Source: Amycolatopsis azurea DSM 43854
GTDB taxonomy: Bacteria; Actinomycetota; Actinomycetes; Mycobacteriales; Pseudonocardiaceae
Assembly: GCF_001995215.1 (NCBI RefSeq)
Contig: NZ_MUXN01000021.1
Coordinates: 1-64,000 of the forward strand
Direction: 5' to 3'
DNA: 64,000 nucleotides
In this document: piece by piece, positions 34,402 through 45,062 of the stretch
Layout: every line of letters starts with the position of its first letter
Numbering within the stretch: position 1 is the stretch's first letter
Translations under genes and position numbers: made by a program
Notes under the pieces: model-generated
What the model was told of the DNA's origin: nothing
Seen by the model: the letters and a program-made list of their open reading frames with translations, nothing else
Databases searched by the model: none

Positions 34402-35007
34402 TCAGCCCGCCAGTTTCCGCAGTTCTCCCACCAACGCCCGCAACGCCTTCCCCCGATGCGAAGCTTCGTCCTTTTCGGACGGTTCCAGCTCGGCCGAGGT
34501 CCGCGTCCCGCCTTCCGGCACGAAGATCGGGTCGTACCCGAATCCGTTGGCGCCACGGCGTTCCCGGATCAGCGAGCCTCGCCATTCCCCGCGCACCACG
34601 GTTTCGTCGCCGCCGGGGACGACCAGCGCGGCCGCGCAGACGAAGGCCGCGCCCATCCGCTCGTCGGGCGTGTCGGAAAGCTGAGCCAGCACGAGGTCCA
34701 GGTTCGCCTCGTCGTCGCCGTGCTTGCCCGACCAGCGGGCCGAGAGCACGCCCGGCATGCCGTTGAGCGCGTCCACGGCGATGCCGGAGTCGTCGGCGAT
34801 GGCCGGAAGGCCGGTCGCGGCGGCCGCGTCCTGCGCCTTCGCGAGCGCGTTGCCCTCGAAGTCCGGTGCGGTTTCGGGCGCTTCGGGGAACTCGGGGACG
34901 TCGGCGAGGCCGATGACCTCGACGCCCTCGATCCCTTCGGCCACCAGGATGCGCCGGAGTTCGCCGAGCTTCTTCGCGTTGCGCGTGGCAAGGAGCAGCT
35001 TGGTCAC
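34402..35007 (-). CDS. rdgB: XTP/dITP diphosphatase (HAM1/RdgB)
   Basis: A 201-residue house-cleaning pyrophosphatase that removes inosine, xanthosine and related triphosphates. [15 protein letters not shown] at the N-terminus, [31 protein letters not shown] and [13 protein letters not shown] are the diagnostic RdgB motifs, with Asp and Glu for magnesium. GTG 35007 overlaps the rph stop by four bases (GTGA), so the two are translationally coupled. Same pairing as in mycobacteria. The gene ends 10 bases after the terminal repeat of element A. Confidence 0.97.
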   Translation of the reverse strand: MTKLLLATRNAKKLGELRRILVAEGIEGVEVIGLADVPEFPEAPETAPDFEGNALAKAQDAAAATGLPAIADDSGIAVDALNGMPGVLSARWSGKHGDDEANLDLVLAQLSDTPDERMGAAFVCAAALVVPGGDETVVRGEWRGSLIRERRGANGFGYDPIFVPEGGTRTSAELEPSEKDEASHRGKALRALVGELRKLAG

Positions 35008-35780
35008 TTCGCGCCCTTCTTCTTGTCCGGGCGCGGCTCGGGGAGTTCGCCGGGGTACGGCAGCGCGAGGGCCTCGGTCTGGAGCCGGGTCAGCTCCTCG
35101 CAACCGGCCTGCGCCATGTCCAGCATCGTGTCCAAAGTGGACCGCGCGAAGGTGGCGCCCTCGCCGGTGCCCTGCACCTCGATCAGGGTGCCCGCGTCGG
35201 TGGCGACGACGTTCATGTCGACCTCCGCGCGCGAGTCCTCTTCGTAGGGCAGGTCGAGGCGCACCCGGCCGTCGACGACGCCGACGCTCACCGCGGCCAC
35301 CGAAGACGAAAGCGGCTGCGGGTCGGCGAGGCGGCCTGCCGCGCCGAGCCAGGTGACGGCGTCGGCGAGCGCGACGTAGCCGCCGGTCACCGCTGCCGTG
35401 CGGGTGCCGCCGTCGGCCTGGATGACGTCGCAGTCGATGACGATCGTGTTCTCCCCCAGCGCCGCCAGGTCGATGCAGGCGCGCAGGGACCGGCCGATCA
35501 GCCGGGAGATCTCGTGGGTACGGCCGCCGACGCGGCCCTTGATGGATTCGCGGTCGCCGCGGGTGTTGGTCGCCGACGGCAGCATCGCGTACTCGGCGGT
35601 GACCCAGCCGAGGCCGGAACCGGCCCGCCAGCGGGGGACGCCTTCGGTGACGCTCGCCGCGCACAGCACCCTGGTGTCGCCGAATTCGATCAGCACCGAG
35701 CCCGCGGGCCACCGCTGGAAACCCCGGGTGATCTTGATGTCGCGAAGCTGGTCGTCGTTCCTGCCGTCTTTTCTCGCCAC
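35004..35780 (-). CDS. rph: Ribonuclease PH
   Basis: A 258-residue phosphorolytic exoribonuclease that trims tRNA 3' ends. [19 protein letters not shown] begins the domain. [39 protein letters not shown] and [19 protein letters not shown] are the conserved phosphate and RNA sites. The Lys-rich C-terminus (RPDKKKGAK) is normal for actinomycetes. GTG 35780 is taken; longer frames upstream are spurious. It is transcribed into rdgB with a four-base overlap and follows the MBL gene by 23 bases, in the same order as the M. tuberculosis cluster. Confidence 0.97.
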   Translation of the reverse strand: MARKDGRNDDQLRDIKITRGFQRWPAGSVLIEFGDTRVLCAASVTEGVPRWRAGSGLGWVTAEYAMLPSATNTRGDRESIKGRVGGRTHEISRLIGRSLRACIDLAALGENTIVIDCDVIQADGGTRTAAVTGGYVALADAVTWLGAAGRLADPQPLSSSVAAVSVGVVDGRVRLDLPYEEDSRAEVDMNVVATDAGTLIEVQGTGEGATFARSTLDTMLDMAQAGCEELTRLQTEALALPYPGELPEPRPDKKKGAK

Positions 35781-35803
35781 GGCCGCCACTCTAGAACCCC
35801 GCG

Positions 35804-36571
35804 TCAGAGGTCGTAGACGGCGCCCTGTTCGACCAGCTCGGCCGCGGGGTACGCGACGGCGGCCTCGGCGAGGACAGCGGCGCGGTCGGTCCACGGCGCG
35901 ACGTGGGTGAGCAGCAGCCGCCCCACCCCGGCCTTGCGGCCCAGTTCCCCCGCTTCCTTGCCGGACAGGTGGACACCGGCGGGCCGCGCGGGCGAGTCCG
36001 TCCAGGACGCTTCGGACAGCAGGACGTCGACGCCGCCGGCGAGGTCGGTGAGGGTGTCGCAGACGCCGGTGTCACCGGTGTAGGCGAGGGTCTTGCCGCC
36101 GTGCGCGATCCGCAGGCCGAACGCCGGCGTCGGGTGGTCGACCGGGACGGCGGTGACCTCGAACGGTCCGATCCGCGTCGGCTCCGCGCTCAGTGCGTGG
36201 AAGGCGAAGACGTCGGAGAGATCGGTGGCCGCCCGCTCCTCCTCGTTCGCCGCGTAGGCGTAGGCGAGCCGCTCGTGCACGTCCGACGGCCCGTACACCG
36301 GCAGCCGGGCGGGCCGCGCCGGGTACGGCAGCGCAGGGTGGTAGCGCCGCAGCACCGTGAGCGCGCTGACGTCGGCGCAGTGATCGGGGTGGAGATGCGA
36401 CAGGATCAGCGCGTCCAGGTCGAACGGGTCGCGCAGGGCCTGGAGCCTGGCGAGCGTCCCGTTGCCGAATTCGAGCCCCAGGACGAACCCGTCCGCCTCG
36501 AGCAGATAGCCGGACGCGGCGGCGTTGGGCCCGGGGATGCTGCCTGAGCAGCCGAGGATCGTGAGACGCAC
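35804..36571 (-). CDS. Metallo-beta-lactamase fold hydrolase, class II cAMP phosphodiesterase-like
   Basis: A 255-residue MBL protein. [22 protein letters not shown] starts the fold, and [13 protein letters not shown] is the zinc-binding H-x-H-x-D-H motif; [11 protein letters not shown] and LTHVAPW carry the later ligands. It is the positional counterpart of M. tuberculosis Rv1339, reported as an atypical cyclic-AMP phosphodiesterase. That activity is inferred here from synteny and fold. GTG 36571 is used. It lies 23 bases upstream of rph in a minus-strand run with murI. Confidence 0.88.
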   Translation of the reverse strand: MRLTILGCSGSIPGPNAAASGYLLEADGFVLGLEFGNGTLARLQALRDPFDLDALILSHLHPDHCADVSALTVLRRYHPALPYPARPARLPVYGPSDVHERLAYAYAANEEERAATDLSDVFAFHALSAEPTRIGPFEVTAVPVDHPTPAFGLRIAHGGKTLAYTGDTGVCDTLTDLAGGVDVLLSEASWTDSPARPAGVHLSGKEAGELGRKAGVGRLLLTHVAPWTDRAAVLAEAAVAYPAAELVEQGAVYDL

Positions 36572-36601
36572 TGTGACACCTTAAGCACGGAATCGGCGGA
36601 T

Positions 36602-37408
36602 TTACGCACTGGTGGGAGCGAGCACACCCGGCGCGAAGCCCATGAACCGCTGAGCGAGCCTGGTGAAGGGCTCGGCGGATCCGGTGGCGACGAACTCGTG
36701 CCGTGGCGGGGTGTCGCGCTCGGCGAGGAGATCGTCCTCGGTGAGGACACGCACGAGGTCACGCGCGGTCTCCTCGGCGCTGGACACCAGCGTGACGTCC
36801 TGGCCCATGACGATCTGCAGCACCCCGGACAGCAACGGGTAGTGCGTGCAGCCCATGACCAGCGTGTCGACCTGCGCGTCCAGCAGCGGTTCCAGGTAGC
36901 CCTGCGCGAGCCCCAGCACCTGGCGCCCGGTGGTGATCCCGCGTTCCACGAAGTCCACGAACCGCGGGCACGCGACGCTGGTGATCTCGACGTCCTGCGC
37001 GGCGTTGAAGGCGTCGTCGTAGGCGCGGGACCGGACGGTGCCCTCGGTGCCGATCACGCCGATCCGGCCGGAGCGCGTGGCGGAGACGGCCCGGCGCGCG
37101 GCCGGGAGGACGACCTCGACCACGGGGACGTCGTAGCGCTCCCTCGCGTCGCGAAGGCAGGCGGCCGAGGCGGTGTTGCAGGCGATGACCAGCGCTTTCA
37201 CCCCGCCTTCGACGATGTCGTCCAGCGCTTCCAGCGCGTACTGGCGTGCCGTCGCGATGGGAAGCGGGCCGTACGGGTTGCGGGCGGTGTCACCGACGTA
37301 GCGCAGCCGCTCGCCGGGCAGCTGCTCCAGGATCGCCCTCGCGACGGTCAGCCCGCCCACTCCGGAATCGAAGACCCCGATCGGGGCGTCGGCGCTCGGC
37401 TTGGTCAC
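36602..37408 (-). CDS. murI: Glutamate racemase
   Basis: A 268-residue cofactor-independent racemase that makes D-glutamate for peptidoglycan. [18 protein letters not shown] is the N-terminal signature. [12 protein letters not shown] and [13 protein letters not shown] carry the two catalytic Cys residues, and [10 protein letters not shown] holds a phosphate-binding-like loop. ATG 37408 overlaps the rhomboid stop by four bases (ATGA). The order rhomboid-murI-MBL-rph-rdgB is the conserved actinomycete cluster, linking wall precursor supply with RNA and nucleotide housekeeping only by position. Confidence 0.97.
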   Translation of the reverse strand: MTKPSADAPIGVFDSGVGGLTVARAILEQLPGERLRYVGDTARNPYGPLPIATARQYALEALDDIVEGGVKALVIACNTASAACLRDARERYDVPVVEVVLPAARRAVSATRSGRIGVIGTEGTVRSRAYDDAFNAAQDVEITSVACPRFVDFVERGITTGRQVLGLAQGYLEPLLDAQVDTLVMGCTHYPLLSGVLQIVMGQDVTLVSSAEETARDLVRVLTEDDLLAERDTPPRHEFVATGSAEPFTRLAQRFMGFAPGVLAPTSA

Positions 37409-38070
37409 GCGGCGAGGCTACCGGGACCGGTCGCTTTCCTGGCCTGGGACCTGTCCATCCGCGCCATCACCCAGGCCGCGAAGACCCCGGACAGCGCGCC
37501 GAAGAGGTGGCCCTGCCAGGAGACGCCCGGATCACCCGGAAGCAGTCCCCAGAGCATTCCGCTCCAGATGCCGAGCAGCACCACGGCCACCAGGATCTGC
37601 CCGACCGCGCGATTGAAAATGCCCCTGACCAGCAGGAACGCGAGCCAGCCGAAGGCGACCCCGGACGCTCCCACGGTCACCGTGCCGCTCGGCGCGATGA
37701 ACCAGACGCCGAGGCCGGAGAGCACCCAGATGATCGCGGTGACCAGCACCCACCTGCCGATGCCCGCGGCCATCGCGAGGAAGGCGAACACCAGGACCGG
37801 GACGGTGTTGGAGAACAGATGCCCCCAGCCCGCGTGCAGCAGCGGCGCCCAGATGACGCCGTCGAGCCCGGAGAAGTCGCGGGCGAGGATGCCGCCCTGG
37901 TCGAGGTCGGCGGGCAGCACGACGTCGACCAGCTCCACCAGGTAGAGCAGCACGGTGAAGGCCAGCGCCACGATCGCGGCGGCCTTCGGGTTCGGCGGCA
38001 GGACGCGTTTGGCCGGGTCCGCACCGGGCGACTCGCTCGCCGGGACCGGCTGGGGAGGCAAAGTGGTCAC
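37405..38070 (-). CDS. Rhomboid family intramembrane serine protease
   Basis: A 221-residue membrane protein of about six helices. [10 protein letters not shown] is the L1-helix 2 motif. The active-site Ser is in VGASGVAFG (G-x-S-G) and the His in [11 protein letters not shown]. The N-terminal 28 residues are Pro-rich and cytoplasmic. It cleaves transmembrane substrates inside the lipid. Substrates are unknown. ATG 38070 is used with CAAAG-type upstream sequence. It is coupled to murI by a four-base overlap and has the position of M. tuberculosis Rv1337. Confidence 0.94.
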   Translation of the reverse strand: MTTLPPQPVPASESPGADPAKRVLPPNPKAAAIVALAFTVLLYLVELVDVVLPADLDQGGILARDFSGLDGVIWAPLLHAGWGHLFSNTVPVLVFAFLAMAAGIGRWVLVTAIIWVLSGLGVWFIAPSGTVTVGASGVAFGWLAFLLVRGIFNRAVGQILVAVVLLGIWSGMLWGLLPGDPGVSWQGHLFGALSGVFAAWVMARMDRSQARKATGPGSLAA

Positions 38071-38152
38071 CTCCCCAGGCTACGACGTGGAACGGCGAGG
38101 TCGCCTCGGTGAGAACCCTGATTTGTCGGTGGGTGCCGCTACGGTCGCTCGC

Positions 38153-39025
38153 ATGGGGTTCCCTTCTTCCGAGCACGTCGACGTGCCCGCCTACCTCGCG
38201 CGACTCGGCCTCGAGCACGAGCCGCCGGGCCTCGACGCGCTCTTCCGGCTGCACAGGGCACACGTGGAGCGGGTGCCGTACGAAGATTTCGAAGTCCAGC
38301 TTGGCCGGGTGACCTCGCTGGATCCGGCGGTGTCGTTCGGCCGGATCGCCGCCGGTCGCGGCGGCTACTGCTATCACCTCAACGGCGCGTTCTCGGCGCT
38401 GCTGAGCGCCCTCGGCTACCAGGTAACCCGGCATCCGGGTGGGGCGCAGATGCCGGGCGACCCCGCCGGGATCCACCTCAATCACCTGCCGCTGACCGTG
38501 TCCGGGCTGGCGGAGACGCCGGAAACGAGCTGGTTCGTCGACGTGGGGCTCGGCGACGGCATCCACGAGCCGCTCCCCCTGATCGAGGGCGAGTACAAAC
38601 AGGGGCCGCTGGTGTTCCGCATGCGGCCTTCGGAGGTCACCCCCGGCGGCTGGCGGTTCGACCACGATCCGCAGGGCAGTTTCACCGGGATGGATTTCGC
38701 GCCGGAGACGGCCGTGATGGCCGACTTCACCGAGAAGCACGTCGAGCTGTCCACGTCCGCGGACTCCGGGTTCGTCCGCACCCTGGTGCTCCAGCGGCGG
38801 GACGCCGAGGGCGTGGACTCGCTGCGCGCGCTGACCTTGAGCGGTCTGCCGGGCGGCAGGACCGTGCTGGAATCACCGGCCGAGTGGTGGACGGCGATCG
38901 AGGACGTCTTCGGGGTGCTTCGCGGCGGCTTCACCGCTGAAGAACAGGACAGGCTGTGGCGGCAGGCCGTCGACCAGCACGAACGTCATACGGCGGGAGG
39001 GAGCGAGGACTTGCCCAACGCGTAG
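38153..39025 (+). CDS. nat: Arylamine N-acetyltransferase
   Basis: A 290-residue acetyl-CoA:arylamine transferase. The catalytic triad is Cys73 (RGGYCYHLN), His111 (IHLNHLPLTV) and Asp130 (WFVDVGLGDG). VERVPYEDFEVQLGR precedes it. The length is slightly above the 270-280 usual for the family. ATG 38153 has TACGGT 12 bases upstream, so a leaderless transcript is probable. Its natural substrate may be a cholesterol-derived or propionyl-CoA-linked compound in mycolic-type bacteria; for this species it is unknown. It converges on the racemase gene with a 40-base overlap of coding ends. Confidence 0.93.
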   Translation: MGFPSSEHVDVPAYLARLGLEHEPPGLDALFRLHRAHVERVPYEDFEVQLGRVTSLDPAVSFGRIAAGRGGYCYHLNGAFSALLSALGYQVTRHPGGAQMPGDPAGIHLNHLPLTVSGLAETPETSWFVDVGLGDGIHEPLPLIEGEYKQGPLVFRMRPSEVTPGGWRFDHDPQGSFTGMDFAPETAVMADFTEKHVELSTSADSGFVRTLVLQRRDAEGVDSLRALTLSGLPGGRTVLESPAEWWTAIEDVFGVLRGGFTAEEQDRLWRQAVDQHERHTAGGSEDLPNA

Positions 39026-39699
39026 TCCACGGCCGCTTCGGCGTGCAGCCTGGTGGTGGGGAAGGTCGGCACCGGACTGTCTTCGGGGCCGACGAGCAGT
39101 TCGATCTCGGTGCAGCCGTAGATCACGCCCTCGGCGCCTGCTTCGACGAGCCTCACGATGACCTCGCGGTACCGCTCGCGGGAGTCCTCGGTGACGACGC
39201 CGTGGACGAGTTCGTCGTAGATGACCCGGTGCACCGTTTCGCGGTCTTGTTCGCCCGGGACGAGCACATCGAGCCCGTGCGCGGCGAGGCGGTCGCGGTA
39301 GAACGGCTGGGCCATGGTGAAGCCGGTGCCGAGAAGGTCGACACGGCCGACGCCGGCGGCCTTGATCGCGGCCGCCGTGGCGTCGGCGAGGTGCAGCAGC
39401 GGGACGCCGAGGCCTTCGGTGAGCTGGTCGGCGACCTTGTGCATCGTGTTGGTGCACAGGACGACGAAGTCCGCTCCGGCGGCTTCGAGACCGCGCGCGG
39501 CGCGGTTCAGTTCCCGGCCGGCGTCGTCCCAGCGGCCTTCGGCCTGCATCGCCTCGATCTCGGCGAAGTCCACGGAGTAGAGCACGGTACGCGCCGAGCG
39601 GAACCCGCCGCGCAGCTCCCGGACGCGCTCGTTGACCAGCCGGTAGTACTCGGCCGACGATTCCCAGCTCATCCCGCCCAGCAACCCGATGACCTTCAT
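38986..39699 (-). CDS. Aspartate/glutamate racemase-like protein
   Basis: A 237-residue protein of the Asp/Glu racemase superfamily. It begins KVIGLLGGMSWESSAEYYRLVN, with the paired catalytic Cys in VVLCTNTMHK and YGCTEIELLV. It is therefore more like amino-acid (Asp) racemase than MurI, but the substrate is unproven. ATG 39699 is used. Its 3' end overlaps the nat 3' end by 40 bases in the opposite direction, which is unusual and means transcripts run into each other. Upstream is element C at 39753-39985. Confidence 0.88.
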   Translation of the reverse strand: MKVIGLLGGMSWESSAEYYRLVNERVRELRGGFRSARTVLYSVDFAEIEAMQAEGRWDDAGRELNRAARGLEAAGADFVVLCTNTMHKVADQLTEGLGVPLLHLADATAAAIKAAGVGRVDLLGTGFTMAQPFYRDRLAAHGLDVLVPGEQDRETVHRVIYDELVHGVVTEDSRERYREVIVRLVEAGAEGVIYGCTEIELLVGPEDSPVPTFPTTRLHAEAAVDYALGKSSLPPAV

Positions 39700-39752
39700 G
39701 CCGTCATCGTGCCAGCGCGGGTAAGGGCGCCCGTACCGAGTCGGCCGGGTGG

Positions 39753-39985
39753 GTCGTGAGTGGCAAGTGGGGTTAGAACGACACTTACCACTCACGACCC
39801 GCTGGACCGGCGCGGTTCAGCGCGCTGGAGCGGAAGCTGGTGTTGTGAAAGCCACTTCCGCAACCTTCAACGTTGCGGAAGTGGCTTTCACAACACCGTC
39901 CGGCGAGACCCGTCTGCCCGGTGAGCAGTGGCGGCCACCCGAACTTTGCTCTTCTGCCCGAAGAACCCGAATCGCCACTCACGAC
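39753..39985. repeat. Composite palindromic element C, 233 bp, shorter relative of element A
   Basis: The ends are inverted: GTCGTGAGTGGC at 39753 and its complement ending at 39985, with GGGTT/AACCC inside. The left end also folds on itself (39752-39799). The centre has a 23-bp perfect stem (39842-39864, 39872-39894) around the loop CTTCAAC. It shares the terminal sequence and the TTGCGAAAG-type stem with element A, but lacks the GTCCGTGAAGG and GGGGACTTTCC stems. Confidence 0.8.
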
Positions 39986-39987
39986 AA

Positions 39988-40941
<954 letters not shown>

Positions 40942-41214
40942 TCAGCCTCCGGCCACGGCGGGCAGGATGGTCAGCGTGTCGCCGTCCTTGACCTCGGCTT
41001 CGAGGCCACCGGAGAAGCGGACGTCCTCGTCGTTGACGTAGACGTTGACGAAACGGTGCAGCTTCTCTTCCTTGACCAGGCGGGCCTTGAGGCCGCCGTG
41101 GCGGGACTCGATGTCGTCGATCACCTCGAGCACGGTCTTGCCGGTCGCCTCGACGGACTTCTCGCCGCCGGTGTGCGTACGCAGGATGGTCGGGATGGAC
41201 ACGGTCACGGCCAT
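40942..41214 (-). CDS. cysO: CysO sulfur-carrier protein (ThiS/MoaD fold)
   Basis: A 90-residue ubiquitin-like carrier. It ends VAGG, the C-terminal di-glycine that is thiocarboxylated. IPTILRTHTGGEKSVEATGKTVLEVIDDIESRHGGL and FVNVYVNDEDVRFSGGLEAEVKDGDTLTILPAVAGG match CysO. The carrier transfers sulfur to O-phosphoserine on CysM. ATG 41214 is preceded by GGAGGTAG. It lies between mec and cysM in one operon. Confidence 0.96.
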   Translation of the reverse strand: MAVTVSIPTILRTHTGGEKSVEATGKTVLEVIDDIESRHGGLKARLVKEEKLHRFVNVYVNDEDVRFSGGLEAEVKDGDTLTILPAVAGG

Positions 41215-41284
41215 GGTTTTCTACCTCCGGTGGGTTCTCTCTACGCAGACGTTCGGGCCGGTCCGGGTTATTCCGGACGGGGGT

Positions 41285-41698
41285 TCAGCCGATGATCTCG
41301 ACGGGCTCCTCGGTGATCTCCCCGTCCACGATCCGGTACGACCGGAACTGGTGCGAATCGGGGTCCTTGGTGGAGACGAGCACGTAGTGCGCGTCGGGTT
41401 CCGAGGCGTACGAGACATCGGTGCGGGACGGGTAGGCGTCGGTCGCGGTGTGCGAGTGGTAGATGACCACCGGGACCTCGTCGTTGGCGTCCATCTCGCG
41501 GTAGAGCCTGAGCAGGTCGCCCGAGTCGAACTCGTAGAACGTGGGCGAGCGCGCCGCGTTCAGCATCGGGATGTATCGCTCGGGGCTGTCCGACCCCTCG
41601 GGGCCGGCGATCACCCCGCACGCCTCATCGGGGTGGTCACGACGGGCATGGGCGACGATCTCGTCGACGAGTTCACGGCGGATCCGGAGCACATGCAC
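41285..41698 (-). CDS. mec: Mec metalloprotease (JAMM), processes CysO-cysteine
   Basis: A 137-residue zinc peptidase that releases cysteine from the CysO-Cys adduct. The JAMM motif is complete: Glu25, His81, His83, Ser91 and Asp94 in HSHTATDAYPSRTD. Length matches M. tuberculosis Mec. ATG 41698 is used. It is the first gene of mec-cysO-cysM, and 70 bases separate it from cysO. A 41756-41817 hairpin lies between it and the P1 peptidase gene, and probably separates the two transcripts. Confidence 0.96.
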   Translation of the reverse strand: MHVLRIRRELVDEIVAHARRDHPDEACGVIAGPEGSDSPERYIPMLNAARSPTFYEFDSGDLLRLYREMDANDEVPVVIYHSHTATDAYPSRTDVSYASEPDAHYVLVSTKDPDSHQFRSYRIVDGEITEEPVEIIG

Positions 41699-41755
41699 AT
41701 CTTAGGTGCTGGACGGGGCTGGTCCACTCTCTGAGATTGCTGCCACTCAATCCCG

Positions 41756-41817
41756 CGTTTCGTCCTCTGGACGCGGTAGTTGCGCGTGCAAGGACCGCGT
41801 CCAGAGGACGAAATGCG
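41756..41817. repeat. Inverted repeat of the GCGTTTCGTCCTCTG family, copy 1
   Basis: Arms 41756-41778 and 41795-41817 pair with one mismatch. The 16-base loop contains TTGCGCGTGCAA, itself nearly palindromic. Compared with the copies at 46290 and 62367, the inner arm reads GGACGCGG instead of GAATGCGG, and the other arm changes in step. It lies just downstream of the P1-peptidase stop region (3' end of that gene's neighbourhood). Confidence 0.88.
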
Positions 41818-41820
41818 TAA

Positions 41821-42813
41821 TCAGGAGAGGGCTTCGGGCCAGACGTCGCGGTAGGCGCGCATGCCTCCGGCGGAAGTGGCGTTCAGCACGCCGTGCACCA
41901 TCGCCCGCCCGAACGCCCGCGCGGCCGCCGAGCACAGCGTGTCCAGCACCATCGCGCGCCGCGTCGCCGCGATCGGACCCGCGCCGCCGGGCAGTTCCCG
42001 GTCGCCGGTCGCCAGCGCGAACACCGTGTCGCCGTCGAACATCGTGTGCGCCGGGCGGACCGCCCTGGCGAGACCGTCCTGCGCGGCCACCGCGAGCCGT
42101 CGAGCCTCCGCTTTGGACAGCGCCGCGTCGACCGCGACCACGCCGATGGTCGTGTTGAGCCCCGCCGCCTTCGCCGCGACGTCGCCGGGCCGGTCGGGCC
42201 AGCGGACGCCGAACTCGCCGTCGACCTCGTGATCCGCCGCGTAAGGCCGGCCGGTCGAGAGGTCGACGGCCTCGCCGGCGGCGTTCACGGCGGCGACGAC
42301 GCCGACGGTGAACTCCCCGACGCGCTCCGAAGCGGTCCCGATCCCACCTTTGAGTGATCCCGCCTTCGCCCCGGCGCCCGCGCCGACGGTCCCCAGCGGA
42401 ACAGGACCGCCGACAGCCGCTTCGCAGGCCGCGTAGCCGAAGGACGCGTCCGGACGGTTGCCCCAGTCCCCGCGCGGCAGGTCGAACAGCACCGCCGCGG
42501 GCACGATCGGCACCACCTCGTGCGGTTCCGTGCCCACCGGGATCCCCAGGTTCCGCTCGGCGAGCCAGCGCATGACGCCGTCCGCCGCGGCCAGGCCGTA
42601 TGCGCTCCCGCCGGACAGGCAGATCGCGTTGACGTGCTGGACCAGGTTCTCCGGCTCCAGCAGATTGGTCTCCCGCGTGCCCGGCGCGCCGCCGCGCTGG
42701 TCGACGGCACCGACGGCGCCCTCGGGGACCAGCACGACCGTCGTCCCGGTCGCCCAGCCGTCGCCGACCCGCTCGTGGTGCCCGACCAGCACGCCGGGAA
42801 CGTCGGTGATCAC
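41821..42813 (-). CDS. P1 family peptidase (DmpA-like)
   Basis: A 330-residue protein of the DmpA/L-aminopeptidase group, which autocleaves at an internal Ser to expose an N-terminal nucleophile. GGAPGTRETNLL, ICLSGGSAYGLAAADGV and GAGAGAKAGSLKGGIGTAS are conserved, and TTIGVVAVDAAL contains the usual cleavage neighbourhood. GTG 42813 overlaps the DUF2017 stop (GTGA). The order clpS-DUF2017-P1 peptidase matches M. tuberculosis Rv1331-Rv1333. Substrate unknown. Confidence 0.9.
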   Translation of the reverse strand: MITDVPGVLVGHHERVGDGWATGTTVVLVPEGAVGAVDQRGGAPGTRETNLLEPENLVQHVNAICLSGGSAYGLAAADGVMRWLAERNLGIPVGTEPHEVVPIVPAAVLFDLPRGDWGNRPDASFGYAACEAAVGGPVPLGTVGAGAGAKAGSLKGGIGTASERVGEFTVGVVAAVNAAGEAVDLSTGRPYAADHEVDGEFGVRWPDRPGDVAAKAAGLNTTIGVVAVDAALSKAEARRLAVAAQDGLARAVRPAHTMFDGDTVFALATGDRELPGGAGPIAATRRAMVLDTLCSAAARAFGRAMVHGVLNATSAGGMRAYRDVWPEALS

Positions 42814-43367
42814 GAGGTCAGCGACTGGATGAGGGTCTCCTGCACCCACGTCAGCCAGTGGTAGACGCCGAGATGCGGCGCGCGGGGATCGTCCTCGGGC
42901 AGTTCGTCGGGCATGTCCTCGGTGACGTCGAGCGCGGTGCCCAGCGCCAGCCGGACGTCGTTGAGCGCGCCCAGCCACGCGTCGGCCTGCTCGAAGGTCA
43001 GCCGCACGTTCCCGCCGTCGCGCGGCAGGGTGTCCAGCACGATCTTGGCGACGCCGACCTTCTTGTCCAGAAGATCGGGCTCGTGGAGCGACCGCATCGC
43101 GGCGGCGGAGTCGATGTCCTCGCGGGTCGGGTTGTCCGGGTCCAGCTTGTGGAAGTCCGGCAGCAGCCGCGAAAGCACGGGATCGTCCGGCGACTCCGTC
43201 GGTCCGGTCCGGATCCCGGTCAGCTCCGCCAGCTCGTCCTGCGGCGCCTCTTCGGCGCGCGCGGTGAGCATGTCCTCCAGCTGGCTGACCAGACCGCGCA
43301 GGACCGCGGCCTCTTGCTGTTCGAACCCGGCGACGATGGTTTCGCCCTTGCGGCGCCATCCGTTCAT
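42810..43367 (-). CDS. DUF2017 family protein
   Basis: A 185-residue, mostly helical protein. The family pattern is seen in [55 protein letters not shown] and [28 protein letters not shown]. Its function is not established; in actinomycetes it is always next to clpS, so a role in the N-degron/Clp pathway is inferred. ATG 43367 overlaps the clpS stop by four bases, and its own stop overlaps the P1 peptidase start by four bases. Confidence 0.93.
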   Translation of the reverse strand: MNGWRRKGETIVAGFEQQEAAVLRGLVSQLEDMLTARAEEAPQDELAELTGIRTGPTESPDDPVLSRLLPDFHKLDPDNPTREDIDSAAAMRSLHEPDLLDKKVGVAKIVLDTLPRDGGNVRLTFEQADAWLGALNDVRLALGTALDVTEDMPDELPEDDPRAPHLGVYHWLTWVQETLIQSLTS

Positions 43368-43672
43368 GAAGGTTGCTCCATAGTGGCCCAGAGGCCGGCC
43401 GCGTGCAGTTTCGCGACGTCGGTCTCGACCTTCTCCTTGGAACCGGAGGACACGATCGCCTTGCCCTTCTGGTGCACGTCGAGCATCAGCTTCGTCGCGT
43501 GGTCCCGGCTGTACCCGAACAGCTTCTGGAACACGTACGTCACGTACGACATGAGGTTCACCGGATCGTTCCAGACGACCGTCCGCCAGGGCTTGTCCTC
43601 AGAGACGACCTCTACTCCCTGTGGATCAACCTGCGTCTGCTCGGATGCGACAGGCGTGGACATGCACTCCAT
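43364..43672 (-). CDS. clpS: ClpS adaptor of the ClpAP/ClpCP protease
   Basis: A 102-residue protein that delivers N-degron substrates to Clp. [46 protein letters not shown] and [19 protein letters not shown] are typical, with the Asn-Asp pair that binds the N-terminal residue. The start is ATG 43672 or 43663; GGAG is close to the second one. It heads the clpS-DUF2017-P1 peptidase transcript and is divergent from pncB across about 65 bases. Confidence 0.96.
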   Translation of the reverse strand: MECMSTPVASEQTQVDPQGVEVVSEDKPWRTVVWNDPVNLMSYVTYVFQKLFGYSRDHATKLMLDVHQKGKAIVSSGSKEKVETDVAKLHAAGLWATMEQPS

Positions 43673-43737
43673 GGTGTCACGGGCCCAACCCGGTACGGGT
43701 TGGCAGGTCCGGCCATGTGGGTGAATAGGCTGGCGGC

Positions 43738-45042
43738 ATGGGTTTCCCCGAGGCGGCCACTGGCGCCAGCACCGCGCTGCTCACCGACCACTACGAGCTG
43801 ACCATGCTGGCCAGCGCCCTGTCCGACGGGACCGCGGACAGGCCATGCGTCTTCGAGGTCTTCGCACGTCGTCTGCCCGACGGCCGCCGCTACGGCGTCG
43901 TCGCGGGCACCGGGCGGGTCCTCGACTCGATCGCGGACTTCCGGTTCACCGACGCCGAGCTGAGCCAGCTGGAAGCGACGGCAGTAGTCGATGACGCCAC
44001 CCTTTCGTGGCTCGCGGACTACTCCTTCTCGGGGAACATCGACGGCTACCCCGAAGGCGAGCTCTACTTCCCCGGCTCCCCGATCCTGACCGTCACCGGT
44101 TCCTTCGGCGAGGCCGTCGTCCTGGAGACGATGATCCTGTCGATCCTCAACCACGACAGCGCGATCGCGTCCGCCGCGGCGCGGATGTCGGGCGCCGCGC
44201 ACGGCAGGCCGATCATCGAGATGGGCGGGCGCCGCACGCACGAGTACGCAGCCGTCGCCGCCGCGCGGGCCGCGTACCTCGCCGGTTTCGCGACGACGTC
44301 CAACCTCGAAGCGGGACGCCGCTACGGCATCCCGACACGGGGCACCGTCGCGCACGCGTTCATGTTGCTGCACGACAGCGAGGAGGAGGCGTTCCGCGCG
44401 CAGGTCGACAAGATGGGCGCCGACACCACGCTCCTGGTGGACACCTACGACATCACCAAGGGCATCGAAACGGCCGTGCGGGTGGCCGGGACCGAACTCG
44501 GCGCGATCCGCATCGACTCCGGCGACGTCGGCCCGCTGGCGCGCAAGGCCCGCGAGCAGCTGGACTCCCTCGGCGCCAAGGACACCCGCATCGTGGTGTC
44601 CGGCGACCTCGACGAACACGCGATCGCCGCGCTCCGGGCGGAACCCGTCGACGCGTACGGCGTCGGGACCTCGGTCGTCACCGGCTCCGGCGCGCCGACC
44701 GCCGGGATGGTCTACAAGCTCGTCGAGGTCGACGGGAAACCGGTCGCCAAGCGCAGCGCGCACAAGGAATCCCGCGGCGGACGGAAATCCGCGCTGCGAC
44801 GGCACCGCGAGACCGGCACCGCCGTCGAAGAGGTGATCCGGACCGCCGGCTCGGCGGTACCGGAACGGGGACCGAACGACCACGAATTGCAGATTCCGCT
44901 GGTCCGGGACGGCCGGACGGTGGATGATTTGCCCACGCTGGACGACGCGCGCCAGCGGCTTCGGCGGGCGCTGGTGAGCCTGCCGTGGGAAGGGCTCAAG
45001 CTCTCGCACGGGGAGCCCGCCATCCCGACCGTATTCGTCTAA
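43738..45042 (+). CDS. pncB: Nicotinate phosphoribosyltransferase
   Basis: A 434-residue enzyme that makes nicotinate mononucleotide from nicotinate and PRPP in NAD salvage. [62 protein letters not shown] and [18 protein letters not shown] are characteristic, and the His-Glu in RRTHEY and RIDSGDVGP are conserved. ATG 43738 is used, divergent from clpS. It is followed by pncA (20 bases) and a KDPG aldolase gene, forming a salvage operon with an odd third member. Confidence 0.96.
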   Translation: MGFPEAATGASTALLTDHYELTMLASALSDGTADRPCVFEVFARRLPDGRRYGVVAGTGRVLDSIADFRFTDAELSQLEATAVVDDATLSWLADYSFSGNIDGYPEGELYFPGSPILTVTGSFGEAVVLETMILSILNHDSAIASAAARMSGAAHGRPIIEMGGRRTHEYAAVAAARAAYLAGFATTSNLEAGRRYGIPTRGTVAHAFMLLHDSEEEAFRAQVDKMGADTTLLVDTYDITKGIETAVRVAGTELGAIRIDSGDVGPLARKAREQLDSLGAKDTRIVVSGDLDEHAIAALRAEPVDAYGVGTSVVTGSGAPTAGMVYKLVEVDGKPVAKRSAHKESRGGRKSALRRHRETGTAVEEVIRTAGSAVPERGPNDHELQIPLVRDGRTVDDLPTLDDARQRLRRALVSLPWEGLKLSHGEPAIPTVFV

Positions 45043-45062
45043 AGAGAACTCAGGAGCAACAC